The notes: generated from the sequence alone by a model not told the origin. A stretch of DNA of 64,000 nucleotides from an uncultured Myxococcales bacterium (GCA_937949945.1 CALFEQ010000029.1:1-64000), one strand, 5' to 3'; positions 34,505 through 44,211 are shown, counted from the first letter of the stretch. A program made the numbers and translations.

Positions 34505-35701
34505 TCACTTCGGATCCGACGGCTTCGTCTCCGTCGTCTCCGCCTCCTCGAGGTGGAACTGGAAGTCGTCGATGAGCACCGTCGAGTCGAGCCTGCCGTC
34601 GCCCGAGTCCCAGATCGCGAAGCGGAGCGTGATCTCCGAGCCCGGCGTGACGGGCGCATTCGTCGTGAGCCAGCCGGTGGCGGCGTGGTTCTCGAAGCCC
34701 GTGCCCTTGAGGGAGTCGGTGCCGAGCGGGCACGTGAAGGTCTTGCCCTTGTGGGTTCCGGGCGAGCAGACCTGGAGGAGGCTGTTGTTGACGCTGATCG
34801 GGTTGCCGTCCTGATCGAACGCGATGTTCCCGTCCGGCAGCGCGGACGGCGCCGGGTCCATCATCGTCACGAAGAAGTCGTTGTACCGGTCGCAGATGTA
34901 CTGCGGGTACTCCCACGTGAAGAAGTTCTGCTGGTAGGTGAACGACTTGGCGTTCGACGGCACGCGGATGCGGAGCTCGAGAGCGACGCCGTCCTGCGCC
35001 TGCCCCGTCGTCACGCCCGGACACGCCGGCGACTCCTTCGGGTAGCCCGGAGGAGTGCCGTGCTTGTAGCCCTTCGTGTTGGACGAGCCCTTGTACTGCG
35101 GATCGCCCGGCTCGCGTGCAGACCCGGAGGACAGCACGAGCATCGAGCTGCCCATCTGCGGAGTGTTCACCCCGAGCTTCGGGAGGATGCCGACGCCCTC
35201 CATGTTCGTGAGCGGCGTGCCGTCCGGACGCACCCACTTCGCGTCGATGACGCCCCAATCCTTGCCCTTCGGATCCGCCCGCTTGCAGAGGCCGATCGCC
35301 TTCGCACCGTCGAACGGGTCGTAGGCATCCTTCGGGAGGTTGTCGTCGCAATCGACTTCCTCGTCGTCGGGGACGCCGCTGCAGTCCTCGTCGATGCCGT
35401 TGCCCGGAATGTCACGAGCGCCCTTGTTGATGTTCGGGTTGCACTCGTTGCAGTCGTACCTCAGCGGGTAGCCGTCACCGTCGAAGTCCTTGTCGAGGTC
35501 GTCCGAGACGTTGTTGATGGAGCAGTCGCTCGGAGCCTCGGGCGAGTCATGACTGCCGAAGCCTCCGCTCCCCATCGTCCCGCGTTCCTCGGCCTCGGTG
35601 GGATTGGTCTCCGTGTCGAAGCCGCTGCGTCGAGTGGCGGTGGTGCATGCGACGGTGGCGAGGAGGAGGGAAGCTCCGATCCCGAGGACGCGTACATTCA
35701 T
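34505..35701 (-). CDS. choice-of-anchor/MopE-motif lipoprotein
   Basis: A 398-residue lipoprotein (lipobox ATVAC, C19). Residues 67-118 carry a MopE-like metal-binding motif: DKDFDGDGYPLRYDCNECNPN, GNGIDEDCSGVPDDEE, DCDDN. The rest (150-385) is a β-rich 'choice-of-anchor L'-like domain (VLSSGSAREPGD; FFTWEYPQYICDRYNDFFVTMMD; ITLRFAIWDSGDGRLDSTVLIDDFQF). Probably an outer-surface protein. AGGAG lies 6 nt before ATG 35701 on the minus strand, so this gene uses an ordinary ribosome site. Confidence 0.8.
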   Translation of the reverse strand: MNVRVLGIGASLLLATVACTTATRRSGFDTETNPTEAEERGTMGSGGFGSHDSPEAPSDCSINNVSDDLDKDFDGDGYPLRYDCNECNPNINKGARDIPGNGIDEDCSGVPDDEEVDCDDNLPKDAYDPFDGAKAIGLCKRADPKGKDWGVIDAKWVRPDGTPLTNMEGVGILPKLGVNTPQMGSSMLVLSSGSAREPGDPQYKGSSNTKGYKHGTPPGYPKESPACPGVTTGQAQDGVALELRIRVPSNAKSFTYQQNFFTWEYPQYICDRYNDFFVTMMDPAPSALPDGNIAFDQDGNPISVNNSLLQVCSPGTHKGKTFTCPLGTDSLKGTGFENHAATGWLTTNAPVTPGSEITLRFAIWDSGDGRLDSTVLIDDFQFHLEEAETTETKPSDPK

Positions 35702-36000
35702 GGTGGGCTCCTGCTCTTCACCGCGCGTCCGTTCGAAGGGCCAGAACGGAGTCGGACGTCGCGGCGATGTTCAGGGGCCCCGTTTATCCACGCCGTCGAC
35801 TCAGCCGCGACGGAAAAAATCAAAAGAGACGAGCGTGTAACTTCCATCTGTAGGACATCTCGCCCCTTTCGGTACCCCATGCGCGGAGCGCTGCGGTCGC
35901 GCTTCGAGCCAAAGAGTTCGTGCAGTTGCCTCGCGACAGCAGGGGCTGTAGGCAGACGGGGATGGATCGTCCGACGAGGGTGCGCTCACACCGTCCCACA

Positions 36001-36552
36001 ATGAGGGCGCGACGCGCGCGCGTCATCGCATCGCTCGCGTTGCTCGGCTGTCTCGCCGCAGGAGCGGTCGCTGCCGCGGCCGACGATGATCGCTCGACGG
36101 CCGAAGCGCTCCTCCGCGAGACCGAGGCTTCACCGAAGGCCGCCGTCGCGAAGGAGCTGATCGCGCGCTCGCGCGCCGCGCTGGAGCGCGCCACGCGCCT
36201 CCGTTCGGCGGGCGACGAAGCGCACGCTCGACTCGCGGATCGCGCGGCGCGCACGTGGGCGGAGGCCGCGCGCGACGTGACACGCGCCGCCGTGGTCGAG
36301 GAGAGCGCCGCGGCCGCCCGCCGAGCCGCCGCGGATGCGGGCACGATCGCCGATCGTGAACGCGCGCTCCTCGAAGAGGCCATCGCGCAGAGCGGACGCC
36401 TGCGCGCGCAGATCGAGGCGCTCGAGCGCGAGAGCAAGGAGCAGCCCGCACGCACGAGCACGGCCGCGAGCGCCGCGACGACCAAACCCGCGAAGGACCG
36501 CGCTCCCGCCCGCGGAAACGCGCCGAGCGCGGCGGACGGAGGCGTGCGATGA
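36001..36552 (+). CDS. secreted Ala-rich coiled-coil protein
   Basis: A 183-residue exported protein. The signal peptide (ASLALLGCLAAGAVAAAADD) is followed by a long Ala/Arg/Glu helix (about 35-150) likely to be a coiled coil, then a Lys/Pro/Ala tail. ATG 36001 is chosen for the signal peptide; the frame is open from 35920. Its TGA overlaps the next ATG (ATGA). The pair resembles a two-gene periplasmic unit with an OmpA-like partner. The 299-bp gap before it (35702-36000) shows no gene. Confidence 0.65.
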   Translation: MRARRARVIASLALLGCLAAGAVAAAADDDRSTAEALLRETEASPKAAVAKELIARSRAALERATRLRSAGDEAHARLADRAARTWAEAARDVTRAAVVEESAAAARRAAADAGTIADRERALLEEAIAQSGRLRAQIEALERESKEQPARTSTAASAATTKPAKDRAPARGNAPSAADGGVR

Positions 36553-37676
36553 AAAGGTCGATCGCCATCGTGATGGCGTGCCTCGCGATCGGCTGCGGCG
36601 GCGCTGCGACGTCGACGGTCGCGAAGGTGAGCGAAGCCGAGCGTACGCGCGCGAGCCTCGAAGGCCGAGACGCGCAGACGCTCGCCCCGCAGGCGTTCGC
36701 GGAGGCAGAGCAGGCGCTGCGCGCAGCGAAGGAAGCGGAGCGCGCCGGAGATCACACGGCCGCCGAGCTCCACGCGGAGCGCGCCGTCGCCGCGTACCAG
36801 CGCGCGATCGCCGTCGCGCGGCTCGCCCGCGCCACCGAGGAGGAGGCCGCCGCGAAGGAGGCGCTCGCGCAGGCGCTCGAGCGCAGCGAGCGTTTCGCCG
36901 CCGCGCGCAAGGCCGCGGAGCGCGAGGCGGACGATCTGGAGAAGCAGCTCAAGGTCGCGCGCGAGGCGGAGCGTCCGGCCGCGAGCGCGCCGGCGGACCC
37001 CGATCGCGAGCGCGCACGCCTCGTGGCGGCCCGGGCGCTCGCCACGCAAGCCCGCCTCCTGTGCAGCGCTGCGCGACTCGTGTCGCCAGAGGCGCCCGGC
37101 CTGGCCGAGGCCGAGACGGCCGCGGCGGATCTGGAGAAGAAGCTCGAGGCGTCGCCCAGGCCCGCCCCGATCGACGCCGCCGGCCGCGCCCGCGCCGCAT
37201 GCCTGACCGCGCTGACGAAGGCCCGGCGCACGAACACGGGCGCTCCCGATCAGGCCGACGCGCTCCTCGGCGAGCTCTCGCGTGCGTCCGCGGCGAAGGC
37301 GAAGGCCGGCACGGAGATGGTGCCGTCCCGCGACGAGCGCGGCGTCATCGTCACGCTGCGCTCGCTCTTCAACGGCGACACGCTCCTTCCCGAGGCGAAG
37401 ACGACGCTCGAAGACCTCGGTCGCGTCGCCGCCGCCCACCCGACCTTCGGCGTCCAGGTCGTGATCCACACGGCGAAGCAGCCCACCGCCGCAGAGCTGG
37501 CTGCCGACAAGAAGCGCGGCGAAGCGATCGCGAAGGCCCTCGTCGAGGGCGGCGCCAACGCAGAGAAGACGAAGGTCGAGCTGGCAGGCGCCCGCGCGCC
37601 GGTGTTCGATCCCGCCGACGCGAAACGACGAAGCAAGAACGCCCGCGTCGAGATCGTCTTCGTGCACGGAGGCTGA
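36549..37676 (+). CDS. OmpA-like lipoprotein with DUF4398-like helices
   Basis: A 375-residue lipoprotein (lipobox LAIGC, C16). N-terminal Ala/Glu-rich helices (about 25-140; LAPQAFAEAEQALRAAKEAERAGD) resemble DUF4398 repeats. The C-terminal part (about 280-375) is OmpA-like: VTLRSLFNGDTLLPEAKTTLEDLGRVAAAHP, RGEAIAKALVEGGA, KNARVEIVFV. It may bind peptidoglycan, although the usual D/R ligand pair is not certain. Translated with the upstream coiled-coil gene. Confidence 0.75.
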   Translation: MKRSIAIVMACLAIGCGGAATSTVAKVSEAERTRASLEGRDAQTLAPQAFAEAEQALRAAKEAERAGDHTAAELHAERAVAAYQRAIAVARLARATEEEAAAKEALAQALERSERFAAARKAAEREADDLEKQLKVAREAERPAASAPADPDRERARLVAARALATQARLLCSAARLVSPEAPGLAEAETAAADLEKKLEASPRPAPIDAAGRARAACLTALTKARRTNTGAPDQADALLGELSRASAAKAKAGTEMVPSRDERGVIVTLRSLFNGDTLLPEAKTTLEDLGRVAAAHPTFGVQVVIHTAKQPTAAELAADKKRGEAIAKALVEGGANAEKTKVELAGARAPVFDPADAKRRSKNARVEIVFVHGG

Positions 37677-37686
37677 GCCGAGAGAA

Positions 37687-37931
37687 GGCTCGAGGCTCCG
37701 GGCTCCAGGCTCCAGGCTCCAGGAGAGACACGCGCTCCGCGCGCGAACCGACACGAGTGCCCGCTCCGAGCAATCGCAGAGCGCGCGCTCGACGCGCGCG
37801 TCACACGCGACAGCGGCCTGGCGCTACCGAAGCAAGGGCGCGCGTGAAGCGTGCCGCCCACAGCGCGCGAGTGACGGTCACCGCCACGACGACCTGTCTC
37901 CCCTGGAGCCTGGAGCCTGGAGCCTGGAGCC
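37687..37931. repeat. heptamer inverted-repeat cassette 5 (GGCTCCA type)
   Basis: Left arm: GGCTCGA, GGCTCCG, then three GGCTCCA (37687-37721), starting 10 bp after the OmpA-like stop. Right arm: four TGGAGCC units (37904-37931), ending 29 bp from the response-regulator stop. The 182-bp interior shows no gene. The arms could pair over 28 bp. It lies between converging genes. Confidence 0.85.
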
Positions 37932-37960
37932 TCCCGAAGGCCTCCGAGAACCTCGACCTG

Positions 37961-38650
37961 TCAGACGAGCTTGTACCCGAACCCGTACACCGTGAGGATG
38001 TGCGTCGGCTTGTCCGGGTGCTTCTCGATCTTCTTCCGGAGCTTCACGATGAAGTTGTCGACGGTGCGGTTCGTCGGCGACGCCTCGAGGCCCCAAATCT
38101 TCTGGAGGATCTCGTCACGGCTCACGGGCTGGCCTTGGCGCTCGACGAGCAGGCGCAAGAGCTCGACCTCGTAGTACGACAGCGCGTGCTCCTTGCCGAA
38201 GGCCTTCAGCGAGTGCGTCGCGAAGCTCACCTTGGCGTCGCCGATCTGGACCTCGTCCGGCACGGCGCTCGGGCGTGAGGCGCGGCGGAGGATGGCGCGC
38301 ATGCGGGCGATGAGCTCGTTCACGCTGAACGGCTTCGTCACGTAGTCGTCGGCCCCGGCGTCGAGCCCGCGGATCTTGTCGGTCTCCTGCGAACGCGCCG
38401 TCAGCATGATGATCGGCACGAACGGGCTCACGCGCCGCAGCTCCTCGCAGACGGCGTAGCCGTTGATGTCGGGGAGCATGAGGTCGAGGATGATGGCGTC
38501 GGGCTTCTCCGAGCGTGCGAGGGCGACGCCGTCCTTGCCCTTCCCTGCCGAGATGACCGCGAAGCCTTCGAACTCAAAGGCGTCGCGGAGCCCCATCACG
38601 ATGTGGGGCTCGTCCTCGATCACGAGGATGGTCTTCTTCGAGCTCGCCAT
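37961..38650 (-). CDS. OmpR/PhoB-family response regulator
   Basis: A 229-residue regulator. Receiver domain: acidic pocket E12-D13, phospho-acceptor D56 in ILDLMLP, K106 in TKPFS. C-terminal winged helix (about 130-229): LSYYEVELLRLLVERQGQPVSRDEILQKIWG, TVDNFIVKLRKKIE, ILTVYGFGYKL. No histidine kinase is adjacent, so it is an orphan here. The vWA gene lies upstream on the same strand with a hairpin between them. Confidence 0.95.
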   Translation of the reverse strand: MASSKKTILVIEDEPHIVMGLRDAFEFEGFAVISAGKGKDGVALARSEKPDAIILDLMLPDINGYAVCEELRRVSPFVPIIMLTARSQETDKIRGLDAGADDYVTKPFSVNELIARMRAILRRASRPSAVPDEVQIGDAKVSFATHSLKAFGKEHALSYYEVELLRLLVERQGQPVSRDEILQKIWGLEASPTNRTVDNFIVKLRKKIEKHPDKPTHILTVYGFGYKLV

Positions 38651-38688
38651 GGCCGCTCGCGGACCACGGTACTACGAGACAAACGCGA

Positions 38689-38719
38689 GTGGCCAGCCCG
38701 CGGTCGGCGAGCTGGCCAC
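38689..38719 (-). terminator. hairpin after the vWA lipoprotein gene
   Basis: GTGGCCAGC (38689-38697) pairs perfectly with GCTGGCCAC (38711-38719) across a 13-nt loop. It sits 34 bp beyond the vWA-protein stop and 39 bp before the response-regulator start. No U-run follows. Confidence 0.5.
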
Positions 38720-38752
38720 CCGAGGATGCGGCAGTCGCGTCGAGGGTGCTAC

Positions 38753-41206
38753 TTACTCCCTCGAGACGTCGCCTGCGGCCTCGCCCGCAGCGAACTGCTG
38801 GATGCACTGCAGGCTGAACCGCGCGCCCGAGAGCTCGGCGGTACCGGTCGAGAAGATGAGCGCCTGCGGGCACCGGCCGGCCGGGTTCCGCTTCGTGGCG
38901 GGATCGTTCTCGACGTAGCACCACACGAGGCTCGTGTTGTCCTTGCAGCTCTCGCCGCGCTCGACGCGCTGCTGCGGGAGCTCGCACACCGGAAGCTTCG
39001 AGAGGTCGAGGCCGCCCTCGCCGACGAAGCCCGACTCCTCGCGCTGCTGCTCGAGGAAGACGTCGAGGATCTCCTTCTTCGGCGGCTGGAGACCGTGACG
39101 CTCACACGTGTCGTCCGGATCGGAGAGCTGCGCGAGGACGAGGCACGGCACCCCCTCCTCGTTCGGGATGAGCTTCTGCGGCAGACACTGCGTGGTGAGC
39201 GCGTTCTTCAGGCGATCGATGATCGCCGCGACCGCGGGGCGGTAACCGTAGGTCGGCGCGTCCCTGTCCGTGAGCTGGATCGGGCAGAGCGAGGCGGCGA
39301 TGCCCTGCTCGCCGAGGGCGCGGACGACCATGAACTCGCGGATCGTCGGGTACGCCTTCGCGCGGACCTGCACGTTGCCGTCTCCACAGAGCGGAGGATT
39401 GCGGTCCTCGTCCGGCCCGCAGTCACAGGAGGCGTCGTTCGCCTCGCACTCGCGGGGCTCCGGCAGCTCGAAGGTGCACGCGTACTGGAGGTCGTTGTTC
39501 GCGGTGTTCCACTCGCGGCCGTGGATGGGATCCGTTCCGTTGTCGCCGCGCGGCAGATCCGCGCCCGAGAGGCCCGGTCGCGGCGCGATCGACTGGATCA
39601 TGTGCGGGTCGATGCCCTCGTAGTCGTAGTTGAGCGGATCACGCCCGAGGACCTTGATCCACTTCTCGTTGGTCATGCGGTTCGCCTCGGGGTTGTTCGG
39701 ATCGTAGGCGATACCGCCCTTGCCGTCGGGGTAGAGGAGCTGGTTCGGGACGCCGCCGACGACCGCGAAGAAGATGAGGTCGGGCGTGCGCGTGCTGCGC
39801 GGCAAGGCGCAGAGCTCGTCGTCCGGCTGGCGCGGCAGCTTCGCCGCGAAGAGCGGGTTCGTGCACCTGGGCGTGCCCGAGTAGCTCGCGATCTCGCGCC
39901 GGTCGCCGGTCTGGCGGATCACGTGCTCGGTCGTGCGATCCGGCACCCTGTACTTCGTGAAGCCGTCGATGTACCGGCGGATCGGGTACTGCGGGTCGAC
40001 GCCGAAGCGCTCCTTCATGCGGTGGAAGCGCACGTTGAGCGAGTCTTGATCGGGCGGGTAGTAGCCGTCGTAGCCCTGACCCGACTGCCCCTGCAAGCCG
40101 CTGGTGCGGCAGTTGGGGTCGCTCTTGATCTTCTGGCAGGAAGCCGTGCTCGGGTCGCACAGCTCCTGGAATCCGCAGGACGTGCAGTCCTCGCTCCCCG
40201 GATCCGACTCGCAAACCTTCGTCCCGCGCGGCGCGGTCGTGCCTTGGTTGGAGCCTCCGGTCCGGAAGACCTTCGAGCCGGGGAACTCACGGGCCATGAA
40301 CGCCCAGCCCTGGCCGTTGATGGAGAGCGGGTCGACCGACGAGTCGTCCTCGTCCGTCAGCATGATGATCGCCACGAGCGAGTCCGGGCGGAGGAAGTCG
40401 GCGCGCTGCTGGAGGAGCTCGAGATCGACGCCTTCGCCGAGATCGGCCTGACCGTTCCCGTCGAGCTTGATCGTGTCCCAGGGGTCCGGCTGGATGAGGA
40501 AGCGGTAGACGCTCTCGAGCTGAGCCTCGAGACCGCAGCCGGTCTGGTCGACGGCGACCACCATCTCCCGGAAGGAGTTCTCGAGCTCCTCGTACGTCCT
40601 GACCGGGTTCGCCGGAGGCGGGTGGCGTTTGGTGTCCTCGTTCTCCTTCGATTGCGGGAACCAGGCGAGGAAGTTCGAGGGCTTCGCCGCCGCGGTGTTG
40701 GAGATGTTGATGAGGTGGGCGCGGTCGTTGTTGCGCGGCTCCTGCTCGTTGCAGACGTCGCCACCGAAGTTGCCGAGCGAGGACGAGATGATGCCGATGT
40801 GCATGTCCGTCACCGGCTTGAACTCCGGCTCGTAGCCCTCCGGACAGCCGAAGCGATCCTCCTTGCTCTTCGTGGGCTCGGCCGTCCTGTTCGGGTCCGG
40901 ATGCGGATTGCCCTCGGCGTCCACGCAGCGCGGATAGAGGAGGCCCTTGAGCAGGTCGGGGACGGCGTCCGCGAGGATCGCCTGCTTGTCGCCCATCGAC
41001 GCCGAGTTGTCGATCGCGAAGAGCAGGTCCACCTTGTCGACCGCCTGCTGCGAAACCGTCGACGTGAAGTTGACCTTCGTCGTCGGAGGTTGCTGCCCCA
41101 CGGGGCGGGAGAGGCAAGCGGCAGCGGCGAGTCCGAGGGTCAGGGTCGTGGCGGTCCACGCCCCGGAGGCCGAGAGCACCTTGCCGAGCCGAGTCGTCCA
41201 CTTCAT
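38753..41206 (-). CDS. vWA-domain lipoprotein
   Basis: An 817-residue lipoprotein (lipobox LAAAAC, C31). A von Willebrand A domain begins at about 58 with an intact MIDAS DxSxS (LLFAIDNSASMGDK, D66-S68-S70). Later parts are Cys-rich (ESDPGSEDCTSCGFQELCDP; CDCGPDEDRNPPLCGDG). Similar large vWA lipoproteins are frequent in Myxococcota and are probably surface adhesins. ATG 41206 is favoured over 41230 because AAGGAG (41215-41220) lies 8 nt upstream and the signal peptide starts there. Confidence 0.85.
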   Translation of the reverse strand: MKWTTRLGKVLSASGAWTATTLTLGLAAAACLSRPVGQQPPTTKVNFTSTVSQQAVDKVDLLFAIDNSASMGDKQAILADAVPDLLKGLLYPRCVDAEGNPHPDPNRTAEPTKSKEDRFGCPEGYEPEFKPVTDMHIGIISSSLGNFGGDVCNEQEPRNNDRAHLINISNTAAAKPSNFLAWFPQSKENEDTKRHPPPANPVRTYEELENSFREMVVAVDQTGCGLEAQLESVYRFLIQPDPWDTIKLDGNGQADLGEGVDLELLQQRADFLRPDSLVAIIMLTDEDDSSVDPLSINGQGWAFMAREFPGSKVFRTGGSNQGTTAPRGTKVCESDPGSEDCTSCGFQELCDPSTASCQKIKSDPNCRTSGLQGQSGQGYDGYYPPDQDSLNVRFHRMKERFGVDPQYPIRRYIDGFTKYRVPDRTTEHVIRQTGDRREIASYSGTPRCTNPLFAAKLPRQPDDELCALPRSTRTPDLIFFAVVGGVPNQLLYPDGKGGIAYDPNNPEANRMTNEKWIKVLGRDPLNYDYEGIDPHMIQSIAPRPGLSGADLPRGDNGTDPIHGREWNTANNDLQYACTFELPEPRECEANDASCDCGPDEDRNPPLCGDGNVQVRAKAYPTIREFMVVRALGEQGIAASLCPIQLTDRDAPTYGYRPAVAAIIDRLKNALTTQCLPQKLIPNEEGVPCLVLAQLSDPDDTCERHGLQPPKKEILDVFLEQQREESGFVGEGGLDLSKLPVCELPQQRVERGESCKDNTSLVWCYVENDPATKRNPAGRCPQALIFSTGTAELSGARFSLQCIQQFAAGEAAGDVSRE

Positions 41207-41327
41207 CGGGAGAGCTCCTTCGCGAGTCACGGTGGTGGAGGGTCGGCCCTCCTCATGATTCCCCGTGACGAGTCCTTCATGGCGCCGGGGGCGATCTCGC
41301 CCGCGGATCCAGTGTAACGGTCAGGTT

Positions 41328-41356
41328 ACCTATCGAAAGCGACCCGTGGGTGTCAA
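41328..41356 (-). promoter_or_regulatory. candidate σ70-type promoter of the vWA gene
   Basis: On the minus strand an exact TTGACA (41356-41351) is followed 17 bp later by ATAGGT (41333-41328). Next to it lies a small inverted repeat, GTAAC/GTTAC, near 41314-41329 that could be an operator. The -10 match is poor. Confidence 0.35.
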
Positions 41357-41596
41357 CGACGGTACACCACGGTCGGAACGAGCCGATTCACGCCGCGTGC
41401 CGGACGGCACACGCCCGAATCCCTGGGAAATCGCGCTGTCGAGGTTTCCGAGGGACCAGCAACTTTGTTGGCGCCCGGCAGCCCCGTTGACACCGAGGCG
41501 CCCGAGAGGCCGGCGCCGACCGCGAAAGCTTCGACGATCGAGCACCTTCCGGCGGGCGCCATCACCCCTGTCGATGGCCGGCGCGCGCGGGCTCCG
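41357..41596. other. 240-bp gap between uvrC end and vWA promoter, no gene seen
   Basis: No ORF with a recognisable product, no tandem repeat and no strong hairpin were seen. It may hold the uvrC 3' untranslated region. Confidence 0.4.
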
Positions 41597-43768
41597 TCAC
41601 CGGCGCGAGGGACCGGCAGGCTCCTTGGCACCTTGGCGCGGGTAGGCGGCGCGGAGCGCCTTGACGTGGCGCGCGGTGATTCCCGGGATCGCGAGGAGCG
41701 TCGCGTCGTCGGCGGCCTTGATCGCCTTGATGCTCCCGAGGTGGGTCAAGAGCTGCTGTTTCGCCTTCGGGCCGATGCCGGCGATGTCGTCGAGCGCCGA
41801 GCGCATCCGCTTCTTCTTTCCGAGCCGCTCGCGCGCGCGGTTCGAGAAGCGGTGCGCCTCGTCGCGAAGGCGCGCCAAGAAGAACATCGACGCCGAGTGG
41901 CTCTTGAGCGGGATCGGGTTCTTCTGCCCGGGCAGGTAGACGCGATCGACCAAGGTGTCGCCGAGCGCGTTCTCCTTCTCCTTCGCGAGCGCCACGATCG
42001 GCAGGTCGTGCAACCCGAGATCGCGCGCCGCCGCGAGCGCGACCGCGAGCTGCCCCCTGCCGCCGTCGACCACGAACAGATCGGGCAGATCCCACTCGCT
42101 CTCGGGCTCGTGCGTGAGGTCGTCGAGCGGCGTCGGAGGCTCCGAGCCGCGCGCATCCGACGACGGCGGCTCCCCGGCATCGGAAGAGCTCGGGGGCGTC
42201 GAGTCGCCGGCCTTCTTCTCTCCTTGTCGCTTGAGCCCGCGCCGGAAGCGCCGCGCGAGCACCTCGTACATGGCGCGGTAGTCGTCGCCCGCGAGCGGGA
42301 CCGGCTCGTCGTCGAGATCGTGCTCGAGCGTCCCCTCGCCTCCGCCCGGCGTGGGCGAGCTCTTCGCCGGCCCGACGTCGCCGCGGACGTGGAACGTCCG
42401 GTAGCGCTTCTTGTCGAGCTCGCCGTCGAGCATGGCGACGACGGCGCCGACCGTGTCCTGCCCGCCGAGATGCGAGATGTCGCAGCACTCGATGCGCCGC
42501 GGGATCGTGGGCAGGCGCAGGCGCTCCTTGAGCTGCGTGAGCCGCTCGAGGATGTCGTCGGACGCGCGCCGCTTCTCCGCGAAGGCGTGGCTCGCGTTGT
42601 CGTTCGCGAGCCGGAGCAGATCGACGCGATGTCCTCGCTGCGGCTGGACGAGCACGACCTTGTGCCCCGCCCGCTCGCTCAGCCACTCCGCGATGCCGCT
42701 CGCCGCGTCGGGCAGCGCGGGCACGATGATCTCGTCGGGGATCGGCGGCGCGGCGGGATTCGCGGTCCGCCCGCGAGCGCCGCCCTCGAGCGGGGGCGTC
42801 CCTCGTCGCCCTTCGTCCACCACGTCCGCCGCGTCCGACAGCGCGTAGTGCTGCGTGAGGAAGCCGGCCACGACCTCCTCGTCCGGCAGCTCGGCGTTCT
42901 TGATCGAGAACGTGGCGACGTCGGCGAGCTTGCCCCGGCGCACGTGCAGGAGCGCGAGCTCGACGAGATCGCCCTCGCGGTGCAGGCCGAGCACGTCGCG
43001 GTCGACGTCGTCGACGCTCACGACGCGCTGCTCCTCGCGTACCTTCTCGATCGCCGCCAGCTGATCGCGATACACCGCCGCCAGCTCGAACCGCATCGCG
43101 CGGGCGGCGGCCTGCATGCGCGACTCGAGCTCCGACGACAGCTCGTCGTGGCGCCCGTCGAGGAACATCGCGACCGCGCGTACCTGCTCGTCGTACCAGC
43201 CGCGGTCGACGTCGAGCACGCAGGGCGCCGGGCAGCGCTTGATCTGATGCTGCAGGCACGGCCGCTTGCGGCTGCGCATCTCGCGGTCCGTGCACGTCCG
43301 GAGCTGGAAGTGCTTGTTGACGAGGTGGAGCGTCCGCCGCGCCGCCGTCGCGGAGTGGTACGGGCCGAAGTAGCGCGCCGTGTCGCCCGGCTGATAGCTG
43401 GGCCGCCGGACGACGTAGAGGCGCGGCCACTCCTCCTTCGCGTCGAGCCGGAGCGAGATGTAGTCCTTGTCGTCGCGGAGCTTGACGTTGTAGCGCGGCC
43501 GGTGCTCCTTGATGAGGTTGTTCTCGAGGATCGCCGCTTCCTTCTCCGTCGCGGTGACGATCGTGTCGACGTCCCCGATCGTCCGCTGGAGCAGAGGGAT
43601 GAAGTAGCGGTTGTCGGTCGAGCCCTCCTGGAAGTAGCTCCGGACGCGGCTGCGCAGCGACTTGGCCTTCCCGACGTAGACGACCGTCCCCTTCCTGTCC
43701 TTGAACAGGTACACGCCCGGCGACTGCGGCAGAGCGTCGAGCTTTTCGGTGACGACCGCGGGAAGCAC
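41597..43768 (-). CDS. uvrC: excinuclease ABC subunit C
   Basis: Makes both incisions in nucleotide excision repair. The 723-residue protein has a GIY-YIG nuclease at about 14-90 (SPGVYLFKD, VVYVGKAKSLRSR), a Cys cluster (C160-C183 region), a UVR motif (about 205-245), the RNase H-like nuclease with ECCDISHLGG (D430) and FVVDGGRGQL (D568), and helix-hairpin-helix motifs (DIAGIGPKAKQQLL, LLAIPGITARHVKAL). It is longer than the roughly 600-residue norm because of Ser/Pro/Gly inserts near 317-345, 466-490 and 515-558. GTG start with TAGATT 6 nt upstream. Confidence 0.96.
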   Translation of the reverse strand: MLPAVVTEKLDALPQSPGVYLFKDRKGTVVYVGKAKSLRSRVRSYFQEGSTDNRYFIPLLQRTIGDVDTIVTATEKEAAILENNLIKEHRPRYNVKLRDDKDYISLRLDAKEEWPRLYVVRRPSYQPGDTARYFGPYHSATAARRTLHLVNKHFQLRTCTDREMRSRKRPCLQHQIKRCPAPCVLDVDRGWYDEQVRAVAMFLDGRHDELSSELESRMQAAARAMRFELAAVYRDQLAAIEKVREEQRVVSVDDVDRDVLGLHREGDLVELALLHVRRGKLADVATFSIKNAELPDEEVVAGFLTQHYALSDAADVVDEGRRGTPPLEGGARGRTANPAAPPIPDEIIVPALPDAASGIAEWLSERAGHKVVLVQPQRGHRVDLLRLANDNASHAFAEKRRASDDILERLTQLKERLRLPTIPRRIECCDISHLGGQDTVGAVVAMLDGELDKKRYRTFHVRGDVGPAKSSPTPGGGEGTLEHDLDDEPVPLAGDDYRAMYEVLARRFRRGLKRQGEKKAGDSTPPSSSDAGEPPSSDARGSEPPTPLDDLTHEPESEWDLPDLFVVDGGRGQLAVALAAARDLGLHDLPIVALAKEKENALGDTLVDRVYLPGQKNPIPLKSHSASMFFLARLRDEAHRFSNRARERLGKKKRMRSALDDIAGIGPKAKQQLLTHLGSIKAIKAADDATLLAIPGITARHVKALRAAYPRQGAKEPAGPSRR

Positions 43769-43774
43769 GCTGCG

Positions 43775-43780
43775 AATCTA
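43775..43780 (-). promoter_or_regulatory. TANNNT box 6 nt before GTG 43768 (leaderless-type -10)
   Basis: On the minus strand TAGATT, then CGCAGC (6 nt), then the uvrC GTG. No ribosome site is visible. Confidence 0.5.
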
Positions 43781-43783
43781 GTA

Positions 43784-44211
43784 CCCCAGGCCGAACCCGT
43801 GACAAGGGTCGGCCTCTCCGCGCCCGAGCCTGCAAGACTGCGCGCCCGCAGCTCGACCTGCGAGGCACGCGCATGCGGACGCGCGGCGGGGCGGTAACGG
43901 GAGCGGCGGTCGGCTGCACGCGAGCGTGATCCACGGCTCGCGCGCGAGCCACCTCCGGAGCCTCGAAAAAACGCGACGCGAAGACGTTCCGCGAGCGGCA
44001 CGCGGCTTGTACCAGGGCGAGGCGTCCGGGCCGTGAGTCCCCCCACCCCTGAAACGGCTCGGACCCTCGTGTGGTCGAACGCAGCGCGCACTCGACCCAC
44101 ACGAGGGCGCCGGGCCCCCGCCGGCACCCATCCTCCCTCTCTTGTCTTCCTTGACTTCTCCTCCCTTCCTTCCCGGCGTCGTGTGAAGAGGCGAGATTCG
44201 TCCCGCATCGC
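43784..44211. other. 430-bp gap, no gene seen; hairpin and pyrimidine tract
   Basis: No credible coding sequence. It holds the hairpin listed at 44064-44107 and, at about 44128-44173, a stretch that is almost only C and T on the plus strand. Confidence 0.45.
44064..44107 (-). terminator. hairpin downstream of the surface-system operon
   Basis: CCCTCGTGTGGTCGA (44064-44078) pairs with TCGACCCACACGAGGG (44092-44107) with a single bulged base and a 13-nt loop. It lies about 105 bp beyond the stop of the last operon gene (44212). No U-run. Confidence 0.5.
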
